From NCBI GenBank assembly GCA_964473465.1, contig CAYYPE010000007.1:62001-126000 (forward strand): 64,000 bases of DNA, read 5' to 3'. This document shows positions 54,501-61,664 of the stretch, piece after piece. Under the pieces are notes generated by a model. The model was not told the DNA's origin. It worked only from the letters and a program-made list of their open reading frames with translations, and did not search any database. Numbering within the stretch: position 1 is the stretch's first letter; every line of letters starts with the position of its first letter. Origin of the DNA: CALHRB01 sp964473465. Its GTDB lineage: Bacteria > Bacteroidota > Ignavibacteria > Kapaibacteriales > UBA2268. The position numbers and the translations under genes are program-made.

Positions 54501-57500
54501 TTGATTAGACCGATTAGTAAAAGTAATATGACCGGCAGAGAAACTATTAAAAATCAGATAGTTTGAAATAGTAATGTTTGTATTTGCAGCTAAATTAACG
54601 GTCGCTGCTGTTTTATTTATTATCAGGTTATAAAAAGATTCACCGTTTGTATTTGTGATTGTATTAACCGAACCACCGCCAAAATAAACAATTCCGGTTC
54701 CTGCATTGAATGTGCCGTTATTATTTGTCCAGTTTCCATTAACAAGAATTGATGCTGATCCAGAATTTAAAATACCACCAGAGCTGATTTGAAGTAGATT
54801 GTTTACTGTCATTGAATCTGCAACTAAAAATGCTCCCGGACCATTAAAAGTTGTGTTATAAAAGGGTATTCCAAGAGATGTTATTGTGTTTTCAGTTAAG
54901 GCAACATTATTAGTAAATGTTACTGTTTGATTTGAATTAACAAAATTACCTCCATTATTTATCCAATTACCTCTGACAGTTAAACCCCTTGCACCAAGAG
55001 AGAAAGTAGAGCCGCTTTCAATTATCACATTATTATTAACCTGATGATCAACGGTACCAGCAAGAGTTTTAGTTCCACTCCCTGCAAGTTTAAGGTTATA
55101 ATATGATAATTCATAATTAGCTCCAGCAGTTCCGGATGTTCTTGGAATATTTTGGTTTCCGGAGCCGTTGAATGAAATAGTTGAACCACTTGTCAAAAAT
55201 CTATCTGTATTAAAATTAGCAAAGGTACAATTAGAAATATCAAAAACATTCGCAATCCTGATTTCACCTTCAGTAGAGAATGTTATGGATGCATACTGTT
55301 TATTACCAGAAATAGTAAGATTATTGTATTGTAAAACTCCGGGGGTAGATCCACTTGAAGGGACAGAAAAAGCAACAGAACCATTGAAATTAACTGTACC
55401 AGCAGTGAAAGTTGGTGGAGAATAATTACTTGGAAATTCAAGTCCTATTCTTATCTCTCCACCTCTCATAATAAAAGTTCTATTTGGATTTTCGGCATTT
55501 GCTGTTCTTGTTCCAAGGTTTAATATACCGCTATTAATGATAAGTGAATCTCCGATAACAACGTTATTGGTAAGGGTTAATACGTCATTTGCTGGTTTTT
55601 GTGTAATTAATGAACGAATTCTGTTTGGCAGTGCATTACCTGTAGATTGTGCACCCGAACCATTATAAAGATAAACGGCAGCTGTGTCAAATTGTCTCGA
55701 GGTTGTTCTTATGTTTCCACTGGCACCAGTTGTTATTCCAGCGGCATCACCTATCCCAATCGTCCCGCCCGGGGATAATCTGAAAGTATCACCGTTTACA
55801 GTAAAGGTTTGAGTTAAGAATCTGCCAGTATTTTGAACTTCTATCAAATTAGCATTTGGAGTATTAGCTGTTAATGTAATTGTTTTGCCATCCCCAATAA
55901 ATACCCTGTCTGTGGATAATGAAGGGGCAGAGTTGGAAACGGGTCCCCCAAAATTAATTTTAGACCAAGAGTTTGGATCGTTATAATTACCATTAGCAAT
56001 ACTATAATACTTAGCAAAGGCTGCCTCCTGCTCACCGGCTGTCCAATCACCATTAAATTCAGCATTTCTGACTCTTTCCGAATATATCAGATTTGTATTA
56101 AAATCAACAACGGAACTCGTTCCCGGATCAATTAACCATGGTGGTTGATAAACTAATACACGGTAATTACCTTCGGAGCCAAAGACTTCTGACTCAGCAT
56201 AGTAAAGCTTGACATCACAGGCACTTCCGCCGGGGGGATCGGTTAGGGTAATATTATTTTTATTTAATATCCAGTATTTTTTTAGCGATACATCATTCAG
56301 CTGAACATTTGGTTGTTCCTGTGGTATAGGTTTTATTCTGATATATGCTCCGCTTCCAACAGTAGCAGTATTAACGATGATTTCTGCAGGAGTATATACT
56401 CCATTTGTTCCCACAGGGAATCTGAAAGGTGTGGGAGATGTTATATTTCCTGTTCTGTTTCTTCTTATCCAGCCACCACCTGTTCCTGACTCTGAGTAAA
56501 GAATGCACTTAGTTGCAGAAAAACCCGATCCGGGTTCTATTACTGAGGATGTCCCGTTATCAGAATAAATAATACTGCTTGAACTTAATTCAATATCATA
56601 GGTTGATATATCAAGAATGGCAGTATTCGAAATTAAATATATATGATTATCAATTACGACTTGCCTTCCTAATATCACTTTATTAGCAGACTTATTAATT
56701 TCCAGATTTGAAAAAGTCGTTGTTGCAGAGCCACCGATTGTTTGATTTGTCCCGGAATTAAATATAACTCTTGATGTACCACCTGTAAAGGCCGTCAGAT
56801 CAGTCGCAGAATTATTTATCCAGTTCCCTCCAATAGATATATTTAAATTATTTGAATTCAGCCTTCCTGCACCTGTGCCAGCTATTGTAATATCACCCAA
56901 AACAGATAAAGAATTTGTATTTAATATTGCAATCGGGTTATTTGTTCCTGTCATCAGTAACTCACCAACAGGTTTGGTTGAATTTATCCTGATTGTTTGA
57001 CCAGCTGCAGAAGCATTGATTTTTAAAATTCCGCCTGAGACTGTCCCTCCATTTGCCAGAACAATGTAATCACCATTTGGGGTACTTGTATTTGATGATT
57101 GACGCTGCATTTCAATCGTTCCACCAGACCAGTTAAATGTTGAACCTGTATTACCAATATCAAAGGCTCCTCTATCATTCGCTGTGCTTTGTCCTACTGT
57201 TGAAACAACAACCGTCCCTCCGGTTTGATTATAATTCACAGTTGCGTTTGAATTCAAATCTCTTGAAAATCTTCCAGCGACATTCAAAGTGCCACCTTCG
57301 ATTGTAACTTGAGACCCAGATGAATAGAGAAGGTTATTTATTGCTGTAGTTCCTACAGTCATAGTTCCGTTTGTAACTCTGAGAATGCCCGAAAGATTGG
57401 CATCTCCGTTCTGACCAGATACTGTTGCATTTGGATTATCCAGCCAGAATCCTGAGTTCGATGGTATTGAATATGAGGCGTTTAAAAAGAATGGTTGATT

Positions 57501-58307
57501 TATATTGAATGTGCCACCAAGATGAAAGATTCCTCCATTCAGAGTCAAAAATCCTGTGTTTAACGCTGCAAAGTTTGTTGAATTAACAAATATTTCATTA
57601 GATTGATTGGTCTTATTTGTTGTTATTTCATTAAATTCTGTTGTTCCGCCCGTACCTGTTATATTTGAATTTGAACTGCCAATGAAAGTAGTGTTACAAA
57701 TATATCCGCTACCTGTATTAAGATCAAATATATTATCATTATCTATATTGCCAGAAATAAAAAGGTTATGAGTTCTGTTAGTTCCTGAATTCAGTACATC
57801 AAATGTTCCATTTGATGAGATATCTATATCACCCAAAATCCTTAAGATTCTGTTAGCATTATTTTCAAAACGGAAAATTCCCTGTGTGATAGTTAAAGAG
57901 CCATTTAAAGTATCATTTGCATCATAAAACAGGATGTTGGTTAAATTATCTTTGTTTATAGTGATATTATAAAAATATGAACTTAGCTCTTGAATACCAC
58001 TGATTATAGAATTTCCGTTTCCGAAAAACAAAATTAGCCCTGTCCCTCCAATGAACTGACCATTATTAGTGAAATTTTCCGAAATCCTAATGGTTCCATT
58101 TGCGGATTGAGAAATTGATCCGCCAGAATTAATATTTATTGAACCGTTAATGGTAAGTGTAACACCATCCTTAAGATAAAAGCCACACCCGTTCTTGATG
58201 TTGACCAAATCCTGAGAAAAAGAGTTGTGATTACTGAAAATTGTAATAAGCAATATCAATAAAAGATAAATTTGTATCCGTTTAATATGTTTTTGCAGAA
58301 ATCTCAA
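45516..58307 (-). CDS. Giant modular secreted adhesin (4263 residues)
   Basis: The frame starts at TTG 58307, giving a basic n-region and long hydrophobic core (MRFLQKHIKRIQIYLLLILL, ending near SFSQ). The only in-frame codons back to the vapC stop are TAT GAG ACA ATC ATT. The mature protein is Gly/Asn/Thr/Ser-rich beta-helix-like sequence divided by about seven copies of a module that begins FYS(I/R)xxGNWNxxxSWS, at about residues 766, 1435, 1865, 2302, 3025, 3466 and 3946. Each is followed in most copies by a GDGKTITL-like strand and a TTGASGNI(R/Q)T segment. It ends in ASINNDGVIEIGQ and lacks a recognised T9SS domain. An adhesin or biofilm role is inferred from composition. The gene lies directly behind a VapBC pair. 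There is no frameshift over 12.8 kb, so the gene is under selection. Confidence 0.88.
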   Translation of the reverse strand: MRFLQKHIKRIQIYLLLILLITIFSNHNSFSQDLVNIKNGCGFYLKDGVTLTINGSININSGGSISQSANGTIRISENFTNNGQFIGGTGLILFFGNGNSIISGIQELSSYFYNITINKDNLTNILFYDANDTLNGSLTITQGIFRFENNANRILRILGDIDISSNGTFDVLNSGTNRTHNLFISGNIDNDNIFDLNTGSGYICNTTFIGSSNSNITGTGGTTEFNEITTNKTNQSNEIFVNSTNFAALNTGFLTLNGGIFHLGGTFNINQPFFLNASYSIPSNSGFWLDNPNATVSGQNGDANLSGILRVTNGTMTVGTTAINNLLYSSGSQVTIEGGTLNVAGRFSRDLNSNATVNYNQTGGTVVVSTVGQSTANDRGAFDIGNTGSTFNWSGGTIEMQRQSSNTSTPNGDYIVLANGGTVSGGILKINASAAGQTIRINSTKPVGELLMTGTNNPIAILNTNSLSVLGDITIAGTGAGRLNSNNLNISIGGNWINNSATDLTAFTGGTSRVIFNSGTNQTIGGSATTTFSNLEINKSANKVILGRQVVIDNHIYLISNTAILDISTYDIELSSSSIIYSDNGTSSVIEPGSGFSATKCILYSESGTGGGWIRRNRTGNITSPTPFRFPVGTNGVYTPAEIIVNTATVGSGAYIRIKPIPQEQPNVQLNDVSLKKYWILNKNNITLTDPPGGSACDVKLYYAESEVFGSEGNYRVLVYQPPWLIDPGTSSVVDFNTNLIYSERVRNAEFNGDWTAGEQEAAFAKYYSIANGNYNDPNSWSKINFGGPVSNSAPSLSTDRVFIGDGKTITLTANTPNANLIEVQNTGRFLTQTFTVNGDTFRLSPGGTIGIGDAAGITTGASGNIRTTSRQFDTAAVYLYNGSGAQSTGNALPNRIRSLITQKPANDVLTLTNNVVIGDSLIINSGILNLGTRTANAENPNRTFIMRGGEIRIGLEFPSNYSPPTFTAGTVNFNGSVAFSVPSSGSTPGVLQYNNLTISGNKQYASITFSTEGEIRIANVFDISNCTFANFNTDRFLTSGSTISFNGSGNQNIPRTSGTAGANYELSYYNLKLAGSGTKTLAGTVDHQVNNNVIIESGSTFSLGARGLTVRGNWINNGGNFVNSNQTVTFTNNVALTENTITSLGIPFYNTTFNGPGAFLVADSMTVNNLLQISSGGILNSGSASILVNGNWTNNNGTFNAGTGIVYFGGGSVNTITNTNGESFYNLIINKTAATVNLAANTNITISNYLIFNSFSAGHITFTNRSNQFVTLLGTATRQNLGHIDGNLRLYLQSGSVSSAFFPIGRGSSYRPLFLTLNGSGGSAGLLQAQDSSYQNTPTGLNSAQYVQERWALTIPGSSTFALGSRTADVIVTFLNPADLRGGANPLLFETRLWNGSVWSKPTTGNRTTTTTQSLGYSSLSGTFWLVVGPPTVLSFYSIADGNWNSASSWSTARYGGEPSAISPTSPSIIYIGDGKTITLNVNYTTSAGDSVIVETAGQSSLAGRLNLGTNIISGGGNFALRNGGILAIASNDGITSSGATGNIQTSVRNYNEGTHNNGNFIYYGAATQSTGSGLPPTINTLILNNPTTVNLTNNVTVNDSIYIQQGNFNVSTNNRDVTLGGNWRNNGIFTPGNRTVTFNGNGIQRMIRTGGETFYNLVINKSSGKVLLEDSLFVTNQLTFTNGIIDARTNNRFVSIGNGANVTRSSGHVDGEMRRYIPSGNPSAITFDVGTSDAYNRAILDFNGTGGIAGHVSMIVYGTNHPNINDIPLTLDTAKNVQRYWKLFRPLSSPFNFGARSYDLTLQFLNPDDLRGGSDPLNFVIRRWDGVWNTTTTGARTSTTTQATNITTFGVDFVVGEPFAVTRIFYTRLTGVWNSMSNWSYEGYGGAPADDYPSTSADVVFIGNGNTIALDQDRTIASVTVEDINGQGTLDFNGYNLLGNAINQFTLKSGGKLKITSVDGITTSGATGNVRTAVRNYNFNNHFNGFFVYTGNNNQNTGNGIPDTLGYLEINNTGSNPNNVVTLSKNIRVRNNLLLSSGKLNCNNFNIYLDSNWINNSSSDAFVAGTGTVSFEKDKNQSISGNSSTQFNSLTINKSNNHLSLDTNITVNGTLNIASNSLLKINDNDLRLGPSSSISGGPFSSTKMIQSDGSSSSGSIIKEYTNGTGVTRNFTFPIGIGTLYNEAVVNIGGDFSSASTNIKILSGLHPNRVSGNDNLLGKYWRLTTQGITNINPANTNLSFVYQPADVNGNQTRYIPARYNSAWEVNLGTSRNATTSPITVQGETGLNGDWTAGEPNSFFTGRIFYSRQTNVNWNNPSSWSNISHSGSAAVYWPGQIFERDTVLIADSDNIRFNQAGGVRIDSLRIGGTLAGSLQFDRAVPYKSLTILRNIIVESNGTISEINTNSTTDTMNVYGDFTNNNTTANAIDFRPANNRFTFLVFSGSGNSVVSGGTGANGWRLSNVRLSKTNGLSDTLINLSTTFSRALNIANTADRRFVLGSGVYRHNNSDTAILCADGSGAYTFGTNTGVHLVSGGIRFNERTNTNSNTSVFIEGGILYVGNSSNPAEHFLYASNTKFTMTGGEMRVASCFSRTLNQSYCDFNISGGTLRVLTVGTSNSYGYYGFDLSNSSSIFNWSGGTIVITRNSDDVDYKVGASTFNVTGGTLQIGETGINIGSGANIALGSPTAPLWNLYVKYTKDINNDFRSALFWDGDLTILNNVVIDADGCLDLHCNSFTLGGNFINRGNFTTDGVGWNDNVGARKVTFNGTGDQIYANMKAIATHTGPSYNNQAFFDIEVSKPSGKIILDSAGVFTNSNLIVRNTLKFASGNNAVIDSRTHNRYVFTDFQTTGDLAQVQRIGNGHIDGTLRREVPTGTQSVEFIIGTDTAYTPAVLSLSGTGGTDGPLDMIVFNNVSPAPTDPPINLSKYITRRWRISRPSGSNFALGASRTYSLTTTFLPLNVPSGDVPSGASWTNFEHFVSRNGGAWNQTTTGTRTTNSTQSINHSLFDNTSNDFIIGERTSVDFYSVANGNWTSPSTWSTVGYGGPPETVLYPNAINHQVYIGDGKTVILNTDANVKSVTIENVGSGPGHLNAGINFITGETFSLNDSCIISTAHQFGLRASLNSGSIRTNQRYYGRSNYIFNSSNQTQNTGDGVPIGPSNRVLSLTINNTAPDSASRRVLLTSNITCDSNIYIQSGFLDAGSRIVQLNRNLIINANSNYIPSLSTFELINSSLDQYITLNNSWGTLFHNFYVSKPSGKVIVDGSSNVDIFIKNRLRFSSGNAAPIDVRTNNRRVILTSTGFVEREGNGYVDGKLRKPISTGSGTYTFEVGNENDYTPVILSLTGTGGQAGSIEAENVKPLPNEPFSGNRMDQAHAIPRYWSLIGYDNFAMGGRLANVNLQFPVAELAPLDISTAVIRRKSIPAETPVYKDRRNLTWNLGLASVELAPAENKWIGIGEFYIGNKSQRIFYSRQTGNWNDNNSWSFTGLGGPPVPAGEFPNPDWNYGIDETEVRDSVIIGNSNSIMLGSSIVPELALLEILTSGNLIVNQGSYLSKSSIGSSVFALRDDGTLTNRTNLGIEPGLAGLLRFDDLTRTFEPNANYVFSGALNQSFGAAFPSNIGNLTIITDNDTRIVSTNSGILTISGNINVLAGQLRPLNSTVDFRLSGNLTVNGTMNFTIDPAGDNTTSIFKFEGAVASNQVISGSGTLLFSDLIMNRANPSGLVELNMNASVKGTLNFLEGANPNNQIIALGTNSNLRIENSNPASIQNYQGTGILRYIRTSNNSGLLIRNVTNNQTYVFPVGSYDSGNNNYTPGRLITESSGVDGYIGMRASRGSSTDPVTSEGHLYLPTDRTNSYIKRYWVVDSVTTTIKGQLRFDYNDNDIAGDENLITSIGRWRPTREGSPGSWRPIYGNVNIASNYFETFASFQDTNYRGDWTIANIEAFRRLFFSRQSGNWTDINSWTASRTHSGPVFGDYPQETLDSVNIGGGSLGIGNHIITLDIPSVTIAGIAVGRTQDTTGTLNCGPNIIYGENFTLDNYSTLAIGSPEGITISGPSGNIQTASRNYTVSGLASFIYNGNSDQTVGNGLPVNIRNLSIQNTGPIGDNTVTLINSLNISNDLSINTGRLDLLNFTANNNSGVGTFTISSNASLRVGGTNNLQTAINNYSSYNVDPNSTIEFYGLLGENQTISSLPVNLVSGLGNVILNNPGTKFVVSPLLIRGNLINSNGAILQNNIGVDALEVRGSIINSASINNDGVIEIGQ

Positions 58308-58322
58308 AATGATTGTCTCATA

Positions 58323-58706
58323 TTACCATAATATATCAATGCTATAATTTTTGAAATTTTTATCATGACTAATAACAGTTAATTTTTCACAAATTGCCTG
58401 AGCAATAATCATTCGATCAAATGGATCTTTATGAAAAAAAGGCATATTTAATAATAAATTCAAGTGAGCAAAATTATTGTCTAATAAATCAAAATTATTA
58501 AGTATTAAATATTCATTAATATTTTCAAATGGTTTAGACGTAACTAACTTTCCTAAACTATATTTTATTGCCATTTCCCATAAAGTTACTTTACTAATAA
58601 AAACTGAATTCTCTGGATTTTCAATTTCGGATAATATATTTTCAGGAATTAGTTCATAATCATCCAGAAACCATATTAATACATGAGTATCTATGAGATA
58701 ATTCAT
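58323..58706 (-). CDS. vapC: PIN-domain toxin, VapC type
   Basis: 127 residues, a complete PIN domain with the acidic site D6 (YLIDTHVL), E44 (TLWEMAIKY), D94/D97 (KDPFDRMI) and D115 (VISHDKNF). Family members are RNases that cut tRNA or rRNA; the target here is unknown. The start overlaps the antitoxin stop by 4 bp (ATGA), typical of a toxin-antitoxin pair. Its TAA is followed after 15 bp by the TTG start of the giant adhesin, in the same reading frame, so the adhesin may be co-transcribed with the pair. Confidence 0.88.
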   Translation of the reverse strand: MNYLIDTHVLIWFLDDYELIPENILSEIENPENSVFISKVTLWEMAIKYSLGKLVTSKPFENINEYLILNNFDLLDNNFAHLNLLLNMPFFHKDPFDRMIIAQAICEKLTVISHDKNFKNYSIDILW

Positions 58707-58918
58707 GGCATATAATCCTTGAATTCTTCTAAAGGTTCATCAAAATCCTCAGATACATAAGTAAAAAACCCCTTAGCAATTCCTCGCTTTCGGATTTTGC
58801 CGGGTTGACTTGTATTTATAACTTCTTTTAAAATATTAGAAACCTGATTGATTTTTTCCTTATCTTTAATTTCTAATATTCTTTTAATTAATTTTAATTT
58901 TTGACTTTGAATATTCAT
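58703..58918 (-). CDS. Antitoxin of the PIN-domain pair
   Basis: 71 residues, highly charged, with an N-terminal helix (KLKLIKRILEIKDKEKINQV) and an acidic C-terminal tail (SEDFDEPLEEFKDYM) of the kind that wraps around PIN toxins. It fits the small DUF2281/Phd-like antitoxins found beside VapC. It overlaps vapC by 4 bp and should repress the shared promoter, which lies in the 49-bp gap before the C1q gene or inside that gene's 3' end. Confidence 0.75.
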   Translation of the reverse strand: MNIQSQKLKLIKRILEIKDKEKINQVSNILKEVINTSQPGKIRKRGIAKGFFTYVSEDFDEPLEEFKDYMP

Positions 58919-58967
58919 AATTATTATTTCTAAACTTTTTTTTGTTATAAATTATATCTAAATTCTC

Positions 58968-60869
58968 TTAACTAATCTTATGAATTGAAACATAAGTATT
59001 AGCTGAACCACTAATTATGTTGTAATTACTACCCGTATTTTGATAGACATATATTTCAATATACTGACCTGCCTCCAAATATACAATATCAGATATTACT
59101 GGTGCATTATTGTTTCTTATAGCGTTGAATGTTCCATCGCTGTTATTCAAACCTAATTTTGAACCATAAGAATATAGAGAACCACTACGATATAAAGCTA
59201 TAGTAACATAACTGTTTGTGTTGCCCGGAATACCAAGTGAAGAAAAATCAAATTCAGCCCTTGCATTCACCTGATAATAACCTGTTTCTTTTGCGGTAAA
59301 TCTATAATTTGTCCCACTGTCAAATTCTGCTTTTTCGTCAAAATTTTCAGCATTAAATTGTATTTTCACATCTGACCCACTACTAATGGTTTGAGTAGCA
59401 TTCCTGTATGCCCTCGCTCTGCTTTGATGATTGAAGTCAATTATTCCCTCACTGCCTGATTCTGTATGAATTTGCATCATTAAGGCAGAAGCTGTATAAC
59501 CAGTGGAATTATTATTGAATGAATTTGCTGTGCTTATTTTAAAGTTCACATTATCTGAATGGTCTAAACCCATCATCATATAGTTTGTTCCACTGTAATT
59601 AAACCTTAAAGCAGCGTCGCCATTTGCCAGACCATAAATATCAATAATTGGATTTTGAGTTTGTCCATTATTTCCCTGAGCTCTAATAGCATAATTATTA
59701 TCTGCAGAGCTTATTACATGCAATGATGAACTTGCATCAACTGTTATGCTTCCTATATTTGGAGCAATTCCAACATTCCCGGCAGATGTTACTTTGATTC
59801 TATCTGTGTTATTTGTCTTTATAATTAAATTTTGTGCATTTGTCGTTCCCAAAAAATCTCCTGTGCTTATCGCATTTCCCGAAAGCATCCAGCCTCCAGT
59901 TCCACCAGCATCAACTGCCGGTTCCCACTGACTTGCGGTGTTATTCCACTTCAATACATAACCATCGGTAGGTGCTGTGCTCGCAACCGTTCTGCCCTGC
60001 AAACCAGTAACAGTAAGAACACCGGTGTTATTTATAAGACCATCGCCAGACATTGTTACTGCTGTTGCTATATCTGATGAATTGCCAACTATAATTTGAC
60101 CGCTGTTCAATGCTAAATCAGTAACAGCTAAACTTGATGTTATTACGTTGCTCGAACCATCAGTTTTTAAATATAAATTAGGCGAAAAGCCCGAAAGATT
60201 AATAACTCCTGCTGATGTGACTCTTATACGTTGAGTATTATTTGTCCTAATGACAAAGTCCTGAGCATCAATTGTACCCAAAAAGTTATTGCTTGGATTA
60301 GTTCCTGAATTTCCACTCAGTGACCAGCTATTAGCCCCTCCGAGTGTCGAAGGGTCTGTCCAAGTTGGTGCACCACTACCTCCGCTTGTTAAAAGGTATC
60401 CCGTAGTACCAACGGAAGAAAAGGCATATTGAGTTCCTGTTCCATAGGCTATTGCACCTGCTGTTGGGGTTGCATTTGTATTTGTACCGCCATTGGCAAT
60501 AGGAAGTATTCCAGTAACCTCTGATGCAAGATTGATAGAACCGGCAATGATTCTAATCCAGTTAGAACCATCATAATAATAAAAACCGGGAGTATTATCT
60601 GTCTGATAGATTATCAATCCTGTGGCAGGAGAAGAAATTGAATTACGGTTTGCTTGATTCATTCTCGGAATTAAAAAGCCCTTTGGTGAACTTAGTAAAT
60701 CATTGCTTAGTTCAAGAACTGCCGATTGATCAGGATTATTAGTTCCAATCCCAGCATTCTGGCTTTGAGCTAACAAACTGTGGTTCATTAATCCCGGAAG
60801 TAGAATTATGTCTAAAAGAAGGGAAAATATTAGGAAAAAATATATTCTTTGCATGAATTTCAAATACAT
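58968..60869 (-). CDS. Surface protein with C1q-like C-terminal domain
   Basis: 633 residues. AGGGAGG lies five bases before the ATG, supporting this start. After a signal segment the protein has the opening typical of Bacteroidota tail-fibre-like proteins (GIGTNNPDQSAVLELSNDLL, SPATGLIIYQTDNTPGFYYY). A long repeated beta region follows (IIVGNSSDIATAVTMSGDG, NNTDRIKVTSAGNVGI). The C-terminal 145 residues are a C1q/TNF-like jelly roll (FNAENFDEKAEFDSGTNYRF, GYYQVNARAEFDF, YVTIALYRSG, YIEIYVYQNTGS). Such domains trimerise and bind ligands or surfaces; function is inferred. The gene lies 49 bp upstream of the antitoxin gene and 133 bp behind the LuxR-type regulator, in the same direction. Confidence 0.85.
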   Translation of the reverse strand: MYLKFMQRIYFFLIFSLLLDIILLPGLMNHSLLAQSQNAGIGTNNPDQSAVLELSNDLLSSPKGFLIPRMNQANRNSISSPATGLIIYQTDNTPGFYYYDGSNWIRIIAGSINLASEVTGILPIANGGTNTNATPTAGAIAYGTGTQYAFSSVGTTGYLLTSGGSGAPTWTDPSTLGGANSWSLSGNSGTNPSNNFLGTIDAQDFVIRTNNTQRIRVTSAGVINLSGFSPNLYLKTDGSSNVITSSLAVTDLALNSGQIIVGNSSDIATAVTMSGDGLINNTGVLTVTGLQGRTVASTAPTDGYVLKWNNTASQWEPAVDAGGTGGWMLSGNAISTGDFLGTTNAQNLIIKTNNTDRIKVTSAGNVGIAPNIGSITVDASSSLHVISSADNNYAIRAQGNNGQTQNPIIDIYGLANGDAALRFNYSGTNYMMMGLDHSDNVNFKISTANSFNNNSTGYTASALMMQIHTESGSEGIIDFNHQSRARAYRNATQTISSGSDVKIQFNAENFDEKAEFDSGTNYRFTAKETGYYQVNARAEFDFSSLGIPGNTNSYVTIALYRSGSLYSYGSKLGLNNSDGTFNAIRNNNAPVISDIVYLEAGQYIEIYVYQNTGSNYNIISGSANTYVSIHKIS

Positions 60870-61002
60870 AAAACCTCCCTAAGGATTATTTAAATTAGTA
60901 TATTAATATCGGATAAAATTAACAAAATATTAAAACTAAAACAATATTTAAATTAAGCAATATTATAGGTTTAAAATATTTTATATTTTTTGATAATTTT
61001 TA

Positions 61003-61656
61003 TTATTTTAAACCATAATTTATAACTGCGTATCGAACAAGAGCTGATGCAGTTTTTATCCCCAATTTTTTCATAATATTAGACCTATGAGTTTCCACAG
61101 TTCTTATACTTAAAAAAACTTTCTCGGCTATTTCTGCACTTTTGTAACCTTGAGCTAAATAATTTATAATTTCTTGTTCTCTTCGTGTTAATCTTACAGG
61201 TTGAATTTCTTCGTCATGTTCGGTTGGTATCTTTTTTTGTATAAGATTTAATATGCTCCTGCTAAATACTCTTTCTCCTTTTGTAACAAGAAATAGCGAA
61301 TCTATGAGAAATTTTGAATTTACATTTTTTGACAAATACCCATCTGCACCAGCATCAAGTGCCTGTTCGAGATGTTCGTAATCTTCATAAGCCGTCAACA
61401 TAATCACTGCAATATTTTCGCTAAAACCCTTTATTAACCTTGTAGCTTCAATACCGTTCATAACTGGCATATTAATATCTAATAAGGCTACATCAGGTTT
61501 ATAATATTCGACGAGTTTATATGCGTCCCTACCGTTATCAGCTTCACCTAAAATATTAATTCTGTGGTCTATAGTAAGCAATCTTCTAAGCCCAACTCTC
61601 ATTATTTCGTGGTCATCAGCCAGAACTAAATTTATTATCTTACTTTCAGAATTCAT
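61003..61656 (-). CDS. NarL/FixJ-type response regulator
   Basis: 217 residues. The receiver domain has D14/D15, phosphoacceptor D60 (LLDINMP), Thr in LTAYE and Lys in YLSKNVN. The C-terminal LuxR helix-turn-helix spans about 150-210 (LTRREQEIINYLAQGYKSAE and SIRTVETHRSNIMKKLG). It is a DNA-binding transcription factor activated by phosphorylation. Its partner kinase is not adjacent; the gene lies 8 bp behind nadE and is probably co-transcribed with it. The downstream C1q gene is a candidate target, by position only. Confidence 0.93.
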   Translation of the reverse strand: MNSESKIINLVLADDHEIMRVGLRRLLTIDHRINILGEADNGRDAYKLVEYYKPDVALLDINMPVMNGIEATRLIKGFSENIAVIMLTAYEDYEHLEQALDAGADGYLSKNVNSKFLIDSLFLVTKGERVFSRSILNLIQKKIPTEHDEEIQPVRLTRREQEIINYLAQGYKSAEIAEKVFLSIRTVETHRSNIMKKLGIKTASALVRYAVINYGLK

Positions 61657-61664
61657 ATTTTGGA

